Positions 45,948-56,574 of a stretch of DNA of 64,000 nt are shown one piece after another. Source of the DNA: Oxytricha trifallax (lineage: Eukaryota > Ciliophora > Spirotrichea > Sporadotrichida > Oxytrichidae); contig ARYC01017997.1 of the NCBI GenBank assembly GCA_000711775.1, positions 40,097 to 104,096 of the forward strand, written 5' to 3'. Below the pieces are notes generated by a model. It was not told where the DNA came from, searched no databases, and saw only the letters and a list, made by a program, of their open reading frames with translations. How positions within the stretch are numbered: the stretch's first letter is position 1; each line of letters opens with the position of its first letter. A program made the position numbers and the translations under genes.

Positions 45948-46512
45948 TTAATTTAAAACCCCAACCTCTAATATATTCCCTACTAATCAAAGGACTTAAT
46001 AACCTCATTAAGGGGTTTTTGGGTTTTTAATATAGAATTATATGACTAGAAAGTCAAGGTATAAACAATGGCAATTCTTAGAGGAATTAGCGAGGATGCT
46101 AGTTTAGAAACTTATGTTATTCATCCTCGCTCTATTAAGACAGAGCAGTATATTAAGTTCTTAGAGCAGCTGAGAGAGAAGTACCCTGAATAAGAGATTA
46201 TACTATTCGTTGATAATCTTTCTATTCATAAGACTAAAGAAACAAGGAAGAGTTATGAAATATTTAGAATAACTCCAGTGTTCAGCATACCTTACAGTCC
46301 ATAGTTTAATGAAATTAAGTTCTACTGGGGTATATTAAAAGGTAATTACAAGAAACTGCTGCTATACCACTTGATGCATGACCTACCTATAGATACAGTA
46401 GACTAAAAGCTCAGCGAAGAGAGTAGATAAATAATTAGCTTAAAAGTTTGCGAAAAAAGGGAGAGTGAATGTATATAAATAAGTTTCGTAGTTAAGTTAA
46501 TGAATATATAAG

Positions 46513-47301
46513 TCACATTTAAAATTCTTTAGAGGGAGCTGGCTTCTCTTTCTTTTCTTCTATTTCTTGCTTCCCTCCTCCTAAGTTTCTTCTCTTGCTG
46601 CCAGCTCCTGCATCTATGTTCATTGACTCTGGAGGCTAAATATTTGAATAAAGTCTCTTGCTAACTTCATACTTTGTCTGCGACTTTCGCTCTCTATGAA
46701 GCTTGCTCTATTCCTTCATCAAGAAGATGCCAGTACCAGATTTTTCTAAAGAGTTAAGCTAAAAATCTTACTTGAAATATAAGGGTGCTTCTGCAGCTCT
46801 GATAGCCAGCTCTCACTTATCTTGATCCCTTGTTTATCCTTATCTTCTGAAGAGATGCTGTACCTTTTCTTATGAGATTCTTGAATAATTTCTTTCAAGC
46901 AATCACCTTTAATTGTTGCAAGTATGCCAGAGAAATAGTTTCTTTCAGGTAGTTTATTTGACAACTGCTTCTAAGTAGGCAGGTACTGCGAAACCTCTGG
47001 GTCAATCATAGCATCATCGTGTAAGTTAGTCGCTGAGATTTCTGGATAGTTTGAAATCTCTGCAAACTTTACATCTTAAGTTTTCAATGCTTTCTTCTCT
47101 TCGCAGAGTATCGCCCTTAGAATTTAATTTTTGATACCTTCCATCGTTGGCAGGAACAAATCAACTATAGAATAAAGATTAGTTACTATGAGTTGATTAC
47201 CTTGCTGCACTAGATAGCGATGCAAATCCTCCTTGCTTCCAAAATTTTTGAATTAATTCTTATGCTTGCACTGTTTTCATTGCATTATTCATCGACTCCA
47301 T
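46513..47301 (-). pseudogene. T7 22-kDa protein, unit 1
   Basis: MESMNNAMKTVQA at 47301, the intron after the YLVQQ region, then FAEISNYPEISATNLHDDAM, LSNKLPERNYFSGILAT, the second intron (GTAAGATTTTTAGC to CTCTTTAG), GTGIFLMKEQSKLHRERKSQ and MNIDAGAGSKRRN, to the stop at 46513-46515. Several substitutions against unit 2, and a frame break near 47130 to 47260. Confidence 0.78.
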
Positions 47302-47755
47302 CTTGTTTACAAATCTAAGAAATGATTTTAAGATTTAAGTTTATTGATTTTAATTATTATTTACTTGTGTAAAACTTACTATTAGATATGGGCATCCTAT
47401 AGGAAGTCAACCTCTAAGAAGGATATGGAGAAGATTTTGAGAACTGGTTTCAAACTTGAGAGATTGATATCAATTTCTACTGTTATAGTTTCATATTTTT
47501 TAATTTAAATTGGTACGTACTTAATTATATGCGCCTCAAAAATCTGTACGTTCTATAATAAACTTATTATTGAAAGTAAAATGGTTACTTTCTCACCCAC
47601 ATCTAGAGCTGGATCGTCTCTTAACACTCATAATTCTTCTCTAATACTCTAAGAACTTTCCTTGAAACTTATAGGCTTGCAAAGCTCTCATATAAGCTCT
47701 CAAATAAGCTCTCAGTTATAGAGGCAGTTATATAATTTTAACTTCAAATTTAAAT

Positions 47756-48077
47756 ATGAGCGCTAACATTTTAAGAAAAACTACAGCATATCCATCAAAC
47801 TAAATGAGACTTACCTTTTGAAGCAATAAAAATTGTGATATCTGTGAGATGAACTTACTTAAAGAACTACCAGAGCTTTCACTTGAGGTCTCTGTTATAA
47901 AAATAGAAATTAATAATAGAAATTAAATGGCAAACAAGTGTGCGGGAGACAGAGAGGAGGAGAAAGGTATTAATGAAATTCCTATACAAACTGAAGAAAT
48001 TGAAGTATACTTTTGTGAGCTATGTGAGAGATATTTTGCTCATAAATCAAGCTGGTACAGACATATGAAGGAGCATA
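47756..48077 (+). pseudogene. T7 57-kDa protein start, unit 1 (truncated)
   Basis: MSANILRKTTAYPSNQMRLT at 47756; a Cys pair (CDICEM) follows, then, after a frame change, YFCELCERYFAHKSSWYRHM KEH, a clean C2H2 finger. It is cut at 48077 by the start of duplication unit 2. Confidence 0.75.
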
Positions 48078-48174
48078 GAAGAGAGTAGATAAATAATTAG
48101 CTTAAAAGTTTGCGAAAAAAGGGAGAGTGAATGTATATAAATAAGTTTCGTAGTTAAGTTAATGAATATATAAG

Positions 48175-48962
48175 TCACATTTAAAATTCTTTAGAGGGAG
48201 CTGGCTTCTCTTTCTTTTCTTCTACTTCTTGCTTCCCTCCTCCTAAGTTTCTTCTCTTGCTGCCAGCTCCTGCATCTATGTTCATTGACTCTGGAGGCTA
48301 AATATTTGAATAAAGTCTCTTGCTAACTTCATACTTTGTCTGCGACTTTCGCTCTCTGTGAAGCTTGCTCTATTCCTTCATCAAGAAGATGCCAGTACCA
48401 GATTTTTCTAAAGAGTTAAGCTACAAATCTTACTTGAAATATAAGGGTGCTTCTGCAGCTCTGATAGCCAGCTCTCACTTATCTTGATCCCTTGTTTGTC
48501 CTTATCTTCTGAAGAGATGCTGTACCTTTTCTTATGAGATTCTTGAATAATTTCTTTCAAGTAATCACCTTTAATTGTTGCAAGTATGCCAAAGAAATAG
48601 TTTCTTTCAGGTAGTTTATTTGACAACTGCTTCTTAGTAGGCAGGTACTGCGAAACCTCTGGGTCATTCATAGCATCATCGTATAAGTTAGTCACTGAGA
48701 TTTCTGGATAGTTTGGAATCTCTGCAAACTTTACATCTTAAGTTTTCAATGCTTTCTTCTCTTCGCAGAGTATCGCCCTTAGAATTTAATTTTTGATACC
48801 TTCCATCGTTGGCAAGAACAAACCAACTACTTAATCAAGATGAGTAACTATGAGTTCATTACCTTGCTGCACCAGGTAGCGGTGCAAATCCTCCTTGCTT
48901 CTAAATCTCTGAATCAATTCTTGTGCTTGCACTCTTTTCATTACATCATTCATTGACTCCAT
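48175..48962 (-). pseudogene. T7 22-kDa protein, unit 2 (nearly intact)
   Basis: MESMNDVMKRVQAQELIQRF at 48962, then RSKEDLHRYLVQQ. The first intron is GTAATGAACTC to TTGATTAAGTAG. Next come VGLFLPTMEGIKN, IPNYPEISVTNLYDDAMND, PEVSQYLPTKKQLSNKLPE, YFFGILATIKGDYLKEII, KKRYSISSEDKDKQGIK and HPYIS. The second intron is GTAAGATTTGTAGC to CTCTTTAG, followed by KSGTGIFLMKEQSKLHRER, MNIDAGAGSKRRNLGGG and PAPSKEFQM with TGA at 48175-48177. One doubtful spot lies near 48785. Apart from T4 this is the best copy. Confidence 0.8.
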
Positions 48963-50350
48963 CTTGTTTACAGATCTAAGAAATGATATTCAAATTTAAG
49001 TTTATTGATTTCAATTATATACCTCTGTAAAACTTACTATTAAATATGGGCATCCTATAGGAGGTCAACCTCTTAGAAGGATATGGAGAAGGTTTTGAGA
49101 ACTGGTTTCAAACTTGAGAGATTGATATCAATTTCTACTGTTATAGTTCCATATTTTTAAATTTAAATTGGTACGTACTTAATTAGGAGCAGCTCCTAAA
49201 ATGCTAGTACTTAATTAGGAGCATTAATTAATGCTAGTACTTAATTAGGAGCACCCTAATTTTAATCATAAAATCATAAAATACCTCCTAAAGCAGTACG
49301 TACTTAATTAGGTGCACTTCCTAAATAGGTACGTGCTGTAATCAACTTATTATTGATAGTAAAAATGGTTACTTCTCACTCATATTTAGAGGTGGTTCGT
49401 CTCTTAGTGCTTATTTTACTTCGCTAATGCACTAAAAACCTCCCTTAAAATTTAAAGGATTGCAAAACTCTCTTATTAGCTCTGAGTTAGAGAGCCAGTT
49501 TTATAATTTTAACTTCAAATTTAAATATGAGCGCTAACATTTTAAGAAAAACAGCAGCACTTTTATCAAACTAAATGAGACTTACCATTGGCAGCAATAA
49601 AAAGTGTGATAGCTGTGAGATGAACTCTCATAAAGAACTACCAGAGCTATCACCTGAGGTCTCTGTTATTAAAATAGAAATTAAATGGCAAACAAGAGTG
49701 TAGGAGACAGAGAGGAGGAGAAAGGTAATAGTGAAGTTGAAATGTAAGCAGAAGAAGTTAAAGTATATTTTTGTGAGAAGTGTGAAAGATATTTTACTCA
49801 TATATCTAGCTGGTACAAGCAATGAAGGTCCATAAGGAAGCTATGTCTACTGTATACTTAAAGAATGATAAAGTTGATGGAAAGTATGATTGCTTTGAGT
49901 GCCATAAGCAGTACTCTAAAAAAAGAGAATTAAAAAGCATCTTTCAAAAGGCCATAAGAAAGAGATAGAATTTGAAGATTAGGACATTCAACTGAAGTTG
50001 CTCAAAAAAAGAAAAGCAAGGGAGCCTCTATAAGTTGCTGAGCCTTAACAAGCAAGTGAATCAGAGTATGTGAGGATTGCACGCAACCTCTTACCATCAG
50101 AGGTCACTAAAATTATGATTAAAATATAATACAACAAAATTCCAGTACTTGCATAGGTTGATTTAGATACTACTCTCTAAAGCTACCTTATTCTAGAGAA
50201 TTCCTATGACAATAAAGTTATAAAGGATCATCAGTATGCTTTCAAAGGCTCCTTAGTGATGATAAACCCCAAAACCCCATGAGTAATCAGATGATGAAGG
50301 CGTAAGAAAGTTTTTTTAAGTAATAGTAAGTAGATTATAATAAATGTTGG

Positions 50351-51773
50351 TCAAATTGACTTCTTCAAATCAGATTATTCAATAATATTGATGAACTTTC
50401 TGATTTCATTGTCATGAATATATGTTTTGTTATCAATTTTAAAGATCTAAATGTTCTAATTGCCCTAATTATATTTGTAAATTGTCAACTCAAAATCTTG
50501 ACTATCATTTTAGTTCTTTTCTAAAGTTTTCAAATGTTGCTGAATATTCTGGTTCTGATTTTGTTGTTAATTTTAAATTTATTACTTTTATATTTGTTAA
50601 CCTTAATTTTACAAATCAAGTTTCTCAACTCTAGAGACCCTATTAACTACAGATTTGATTTTTTCCTTGATCGTATGTAAGTTGTCGGCAACGCCTTACT
50701 TTTGGTCTACTATAATCTTGTTAACCTGGTCAATGACATTTTTCATGTTCTTTTCTACCATATCATTTTGCTGATCATGCCTGGACTGAGACTGGTTTAT
50801 AATTTCCAGCTAAATGAAATACTTCTTGGACAATTCTTTTATACTTTTATCAGGGCTTTCAATGGACTTTGTGAGAGCCTAGATTTGCTCATGCACTCTT
50901 CTTAACATGGTTGGCCAAGGATTCCTAAGTCGCAACTCCTATTGTAGGTGCCACATTCTAGATATCTGAGACTAAAATTTGAAAGGTTTATTCTATTTCT
51001 TCTCTTCCCTAATTTACTAGCTCTTAAATCGTTGGTATGTCTATATCTCTAAAATTTTGCTCAACTTCTTGAACCTTATTGAAAACTTCAGCAACTTAAT
51101 CATTGAGGTTAGCCAGAACGTCTGTTTCTAGAATTTCAGGAACTTTAATCAGGAGCCTATCATACATATCCTTCATTGAGTTAGTTGTCAACTCTTCGAA
51201 CCTTTTTGAGATTAGTTCATCTATCTGATTCAACTCGGGGAAGGTGGTGTCTGATAAGGTGTCCGGGTCCTCCTCTTCTGTGAGTTTTTAGTTTGTGGAA
51301 AAGGATTATGCCTCAAATATTGGACTCTAACTATGGATTGATTTTTGTTCGCTTATCGATAATTTTTAGTCATTCATCGAGGGTCTGTTGTTTGGTTTTG
51401 CAATTGCAATTTAGCCCGACTTTGGCGTGGCCTTTTTCTAATTCTATAAAAGAGCCTTAGAGGGAGTATTGCTTTTGGATTCTGATTTCCTGGCATTTAA
51501 AGTGTTGATAAGCCATTCTTTTTGCATCTTGATAGTTTCAGGTCCGAATCGTTCTTGTAATTACACTTTCACCTGCTTTTAGGATTTTTTCCCAATAATC
51601 TTTTGCTTCTTAAGAAGTTCCAAAATATTTGCTCTCTACTTTTCGCACCTAAGATCCGTAAGCTGCTCATCATTGAAAAACTCCGCTATATACCCTGAAT
51701 CCTCTTGTTACTAGTTAAAAGTCTCTACCTATTGAAGCTTCTTATTTGGTCTCTTAATTGATGCCTTGCCCAT
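50351..51773 (-). pseudogene. M3 coiled-coil protein
   Basis: MGKASIKRPNKKLQQVETFN at 51773, AEFFNDEQLTDLRCEK, NILELLKKQKIIGKKS, KQVKVQLQERFGPETIKMQK, EWLINTLNARKSE, a Lys/Ser-rich linker with frame breaks, then QKLTEEEDPDTLSDTTFPEL, QIDELISKRFEELTTNSMKD, MYDRLLIKVPEILETDVLA, GVATQESLANHVKK and long heptads to about 50351. The block order equals M1 and M2. The N-terminal domain and the PEILET and SLANH words are conserved in all three. Confidence 0.75.
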
Positions 51774-51873
51774 GTCAGATGTTTATTATTTGTATAATTA
51801 TGGCCTTTTTAAAGAGAAGAGTGTTGATAAATATAGAAGAGCTCATATTCACAGGACTTCTAATTGTTATATT

Positions 51874-53093
51874 CAAAACCCCAAAACCCCTTAATGAGGT
51901 TTATAAGTGCTTTGATTGATGAGGGTAATGTTGGGGATTAGGGTTTCTTTTTGATTTTAAGCATTAATTTCACTCTAGTTATAAAAATAAGGAAGTTTTA
52001 TATGATCATTTTTTTTATATTCAACTTATATATTTTTATGTTTATGTATACACTATAGCATTTTTATTAGAAAGAGGTAAGTTTCGGATGCTAATTTTTC
52101 TATTTTACATTTTTTTCATAAGTTATCATATTTATTGATGGTTTTTATGAAAATTAATGATTACATCTTTTCAAAAATTTTGCGTTTTTGCAGAAATATT
52201 TTTGAAATTTTTATTATAAAACTTTTTCATAATCAATAAAATACTTTCTTTTCTTTCCGCTTACTCTCTATATTTACATATTTAAGTACTATATAAAAAT
52301 TTTAGGTAGCTTAAGTAAAATATAAATGTAAAATATGCATAAAATGAGTGATTTTAAGGTATATGATAGACTCACGGTAGTCATGTTTTGTTTGTAAAAT
52401 TATTATAAATGGAGATCAAACTTAAATTTTTGTATTTCTACTTTTAATAAAATTTTAGACACCTATTAAATATGGCCATCTTATAGGAGGTCAATCCTGT
52501 AAAGCTTAGTGGAGAAAGTTTGCAGAATTTGTAACAAGTTTCAGAGATGGATTTCCATTTTAACCAATTAAATTCCATTAAATCAGTACTAAATTTGTTT
52601 ATATTTAATTAGTACCAGTACTAAATTCGTTTAATTTTAATTGGTACCAATTTAATAGTACCAAAACTTAATTAGTACCGAGTTTTAAACTAATGAGGTT
52701 TTAATGCAAAAGTTCTAATTTGATTTAAAACCTAATTAGAACCATGTACTAAAAAAATAAAACTAAATTAGTACCAAAATGTTTTAAAAAATGGAGTCCC
52801 TAAGAATTAAGGAATGAAGATTTCATACAAACTGACTATTTTAATTAAATAAGTAATGCAAATAGGTAAAGTGCTATCATTGAAATTTTCGTAGTGATTT
52901 AATTTGAACATTACATTTACATAGATGTAGTGATCATAAAAAATAAAAGAATAAAGATCTCAACAATGAAAATAAAAAATGAAAATGAATCTAACAACAA
53001 AAATGAAATTAATCAAAAAGAAACCCTAATCCCCAACATTACCCTCATCAATCAAAGCACTTATAAACCTCATTAAGGGGTTTTGGGGTTTTG
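51874..53093. mobile_element. T9: non-autonomous TBE derivative, 1,220 bp, ATT duplication
   Basis: Perfect inverted repeats of about 80 bp starting CAAAACCCCAAAACCCC, with ATT on both sides (51871-51873 and 53094-53096). It holds no gene. The middle keeps the TBE divergent promoter: CTTATAGGAGGTCAATCC near 52477 and GTACCAGTACTAAATTCG near 52608, i.e. the T6-type palindrome. The rest is AT-rich. The perfect ends suggest recent movement, with enzyme from a full TBE. It lies between the coiled-coil and 22-kDa-like genes of M3. Confidence 0.93.
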
Positions 53094-53572
53094 ATTGTTA
53101 CTATTTTTTGAGAGCATAAATTTTTATTTTACTATTTTTACTTTATTATCTTCAATTTTTATATTTCTTAATTCTTTAATTACTAGTCTTAATTATGTAA
53201 AAGTATTACAAACTCTTACAAACTTTTACACAATCTGTCAAAACCCCTGAATGATTAATTTTTTAAGAAATTTAATAAAAAATGTTTGAGCTTTCATGAA
53301 TACAACCCTTTTCATTTACATTGAAATGTATTATTAAGTTTGTAAATTCCTCCAATGTCTTAAATTATTTTGTAAATTCGTAATATATTGTCTTAGTGGG
53401 ATCATTAAACTTATGAGCTTTCTTCAAATTCCTTTGAATAGAAATATTGTAAGAGTTTCTCATTTTTTGTAATACTTTGTATAACTTTGTAATACTTTTT
53501 AATTCGTTAACAGTGATTTCATATTCTTTGTACAACACATCGAGTCAATTAAAATATGAGGTTTTATATTAA

Positions 53573-53611
53573 GGAGTATTTTTTAACCATCCATTGGTTA
53601 TTTTTATCTCC
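53573..53611. repeat. M-family palindrome, M3 copy near 22-kDa-like gene
   Basis: GGAGTATTTTTTAACCATCC and ATTGGTTATTTTTATCTCC form a 39-bp hairpin, 114 bp downstream of the 22-kDa-like stop, matching the M2 palindrome at 39984-40020 in place. Confidence 0.75.
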
Positions 53612-53724
53612 TGCTTTATTTGTTAACTATTCAGAAGAAAAATCTGACAATTTCAAATTCTAAGAGATATAATTATTTGTTAACTGTTAAAGAATTAAAA
53701 ACTTTAGACATCAATATAATTCAG

Positions 53725-54560
53725 TCAATTCATAAAATTATTATTCTATTAACTAGGCTATAGGTTCAAAGGATTTCCCTCCTAGTCTATAATTCCCCCT
53801 TCATGAAGTTGCATCACCAACTGTTTATAGTTGAAAAGATCATCAACCTGCCCTCTTAATTCGTTGATTTCATTTCTCACCCTCTAATTCTATTCCATAA
53901 ATTTCTACTTTGACTTAGTGCCGACATTTTAACTATATTTTTCCTCCTCTTAGTTAGGTTGTCTAGACTTTCTTTTGGTACTCTGCTTGAGTAAAAATGC
54001 TGATCTACCTTTATTTACTAAATAAAAGTGAGATTAGATAATAAGCTTACCACTAAAAGAAATAGAATTATTGAGAGCAACTATTAATTGAGGCTTCATA
54101 TGAACTAGGTTATTTTAGGAGGTGTTGAGTTTTTGCTTTCGCAATTCTTTAGCACTCTGTATCATATTGTTAACTCCATCAGTATCTAAGGAAAGCATTA
54201 TGTCTGTAATCCATTTTTTTGTCTAAATGGAGCCAATCCATTTAATCGGGGAGGTATTTCAAAAGGGGTGGCTTTCCTTCAGCATATGAGAGATAGTCGT
54301 CGGATGTGAGGCCTTCTATTTGTGAGACAGCAGAAACTATTACATCGCTTCGTTTTAAGAACTATTGAATTTTACTAACAAATATGTTACCTTTTTTTCT
54401 CCTGTTTATATGTTTCGAAAGGAGTATATATTAGAACAATTCATTTTGGGCAGATACGCCCCACATTCTTAGGTCAAAAAGTCATACAGTCTTTCTTGGA
54501 CCCAATATTATTCCTCACTTGGCTCACATGGATTTCTTGCAAATCGTTGTTGAACTTCAT
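53725..54560 (-). pseudogene. M3 22-kDa-like protein, two introns, one slip
   Basis: MKFNNDLQEIHVSQVRNNIG at 54560. One base is missing in the AAGAAAGA run (near 54503), after which LYDFLTQECGAYLPKMN, IYSFRNIQTGEKK, intron 1 (GTAACATATTTG to AATTCAATAG) and FLKRSDVIVSAVSQIEGLTS follow. Next: DDYLSYAEGKPPLLKYLPDQ, WITDIMLSLDTDGVNNM, ALNNSISFS, intron 2 (GTAAGCTTATTA to TTTTATTTAG, 33 nt), KGRSAFLLKQSTKRKSR and a Gln-rich end with TGA at 53725-53727. An extra A gives KKK near 54215. Confidence 0.82.
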
Positions 54561-54743
54561 TTGCCAAGTTTATAGTTATTGAATATAAATAATTAAAACT
54601 TCAATAATTTAAGTTAGCTGTAAAATAATATTTGCTATTAAAAAAAACAGCATTTAGTAGCTATCTAAATTACTCTATCAGATTGTAATTTATCTATATA
54701 AAAATAATTATAAGATAAAGTTAATTATCTTTAAAAATATAAA

Positions 54744-56275
54744 ATGGAAAGTAATATTAAGGGCCCATTTAAGCAATAAGACAAAAGAAAATCTTTTGAT
54801 TAAGGAAATAATTTGTATTTGACAGATGATGATAAAAATGAAGTTTCTAAAAGCATTGCAAATGATGAAAATGATTTTGAAGATTAAATCGTGCTTTGTA
54901 AGATTACTTGCCTAATTGTACCAGGGGTGTACAATATAGAAAACTTCAAAGTATTTTCACTCACATAATAAAAAGTTCGGACTCTAGAGGACACTCTTGT
55001 ATTGAGAATTGAAGGGTAAATTTATACAACTGTTATTATTGATCCAAGGCGAATTATTTGTTCGAATAATTCTGAAAGCTAGGAATTAAATGCCTTAAAT
55101 TCAGAATAAATTGATTAAACAATGCAGCTAATAACAAAACTACAGAATTCATGCAATATAGAAAATAGTGTGAGATTAATAAGATAAAGCTAAAATACTA
55201 TTTATCACAAAGAAACTGTAGAAAATCTATGTTTAGGACTTTTTTCTAACAAATAGAGTTTAGTAAGTTGTTTATCTATTCATGTTAAATAAAAAACTAA
55301 ATTTGTAGGTCAAAGTAAGCAATTAATCAAAAAAATTAAACCAATATACTGATATATAAAGTAATGTTAAAATCCTAAGTTTGTTTCATGATCATGGGTG
55401 CTATAAAAAATAGTTAATGAGACGTTTTTAAATTAAGCAGATACGGGATTGATAAGATTATTGGAACTAGTTCAAAAAAGGATGACTAACTCTAATTGTG
55501 CTAAAGCAACCATAGATTTTTCAAAACATGAATCGTCAAATAAGTAATAAACTCTGCTTTGTTAAATAAAACGCAAATACAATCTGCTAAACAAGTTCAA
55601 TAGAAATTAATTCAAACTCTTGGAATACAAATGTCAACAAAACAAATAAGAGATACCATGACAAGGGATTTAGGCTTTTCATAGAAAAAGATGTATATGA
55701 CTGACAGAAGAACTAATAGCAACGATTGCTTAAAGCAAAGATAAATTGCAGCCTAGAACTATGTCAAGTATTTGAATGATGAAAAACTTTTGATAAATAT
55801 TGACGAGAGTAGCATCTAGAATTAGTCTAATATTAGAAAAAGCTGGAGTTAAAAAGGCACAAGAAATTACAATGACTAACTCGTTAGAGTTTATGGTGTC
55901 AATATGATAGCAGCAGTACTTAGTGACGGAAGAGTCTTTTTCACTCTTAATATTGGAAAAAATAATAGCAGTACAGTGATTTACTTTATACATTAGATCA
56001 ATGACTATCTAGATTTAACTTAGCCAAACTGGAGACCAAATGAAGTATTTATCTTGGACAACGCAACTTATCACAAAAGTGTTGTCACTCTTCTAAAGTT
56101 TAGTTTGCTCTGTATTTCAGTCATGTATCTCGGCCCATATTAATTTCACCTAGCTCCAATAGAAAAATTCTTTGCAGCAATTAAAAAGGATAAACCACAG
56201 ATGCTTGAGTCGTCCAGCAGAGAAGAATTTATAAAAAGTCTAACTATTCAGATTTTGACAAGTAATTTTGATTGA
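54744..56275 (+). pseudogene. M3 DD34E transposase, best copy of the M family
   Basis: MESNIKGPFKQQDKRKSFDQ at 54744, open for about 200 codons (CKITCLIVPGVYNIENFKV, RTLEDTLVLRIEGQIY, IIDPRRIICS), then frame breaks near 55345-55560. From about 55560 it is open again: QVQQKLIQTLGIQMSTKQI, RDTMTRDLGFSQKK, LLINIDESSIQNQSNIRKSW, RVYGVNMIAAVLSDGRVFF, VFILDNATYHKS, YLGPYQFHLAPIEKFFAAIK, TGA at 56273-56275. Catalytic Asp (INIDES), Asp (ILDNATYH) and Glu (APIEKFF) are all present, the last two 34 residues apart: Tc1/mariner DD34E. About 500 residues, longer at the N-terminus than the TBE enzyme. Confidence 0.85.
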
Positions 56276-56574
56276 ATTAAGAAAAGTTTTTTTAGTTGCC
56301 TTAAGCATGCTAAGGATGCCATTTTTTTAAAGAAGATTTGACCTCTAAATAATTGATATTATAAATGCATGAAAACAGAATAAAATAAATTCAAAGAGTG
56401 AAACTAAAGTTATAAGATATTAAAGTCATGAATAAAAAACTTGAAAACATAGTTTAATAGGCAATTAAAAATAAAATAGGATATAAGTAAAAATTCTAAA
56501 CATCTTAAGTTAATTTATTAATTAATTTATTTATAATGAATTTTAAAGATAAATAATTTAAGTTAATTAATTAG

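Larger units (their letters stand above)
43726..46028 (-). mobile_element. T8: internally deleted TBE, 2,303 bp, AAT duplication
   Basis: Flanked by AAT (43723-43725 and 46029-46031) inside the T7 transposase. The left end is AAAAACTCCAAAACCCC; the right end is GGGGTTTTTGGGTTTTT. It keeps the 57-kDa C-terminal half (-) and the transposase (-); the 57-kDa N-terminus, the promoter and the 22-kDa gene are gone. The junction near 44968 joins GGCCTCTCTTC to GCTGAGCTTTT, where both parents have a CTCTCTTC-like or TCTCTA-like run, so a short-homology deletion is likely. Confidence 0.9.
43134..46503 (+). pseudogene. T7 transposase, split by T8
   Basis: From 43134 (MRDKNYKLLGSIYAEG) to 43725 it reads the N-terminal half with frame breaks (the FTLPFYYN, NYIYNQMQRA and VYTC/IHADEAVFTFN region near 43620-43690). 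After T8 it resumes at 46029: NIELYDQKVKVQTMAILRG, LFVDNLSIHKTKET, YSPQFNEIKFYWGILKGNY (the usual NGIEF is NEIKF, so the catalytic Glu position is changed). A 5-bp loss near 46402 shifts the end frame; TGA at 46501-46503. Confidence 0.8.
46416..49840. repeat. Tandem duplication in T7 (units of about 1.66 and 1.76 kb)
   Basis: GAAGAGAGTAGATAAATAAT occurs at 46416 and again at 48078. Unit 1 (46416-48077) and unit 2 (48078-about 49840) each hold the transposase tail, a 22-kDa gene (-), the divergent promoter and the 57-kDa start (+). Unit 2 has about 100 bp more promoter repeats. The seam at 48077 joins the finger region of the 57-kDa gene (GGAGCATA) to the transposase tail. Unequal exchange or template switching between two copies is the likely cause. 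Confidence 0.85.
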
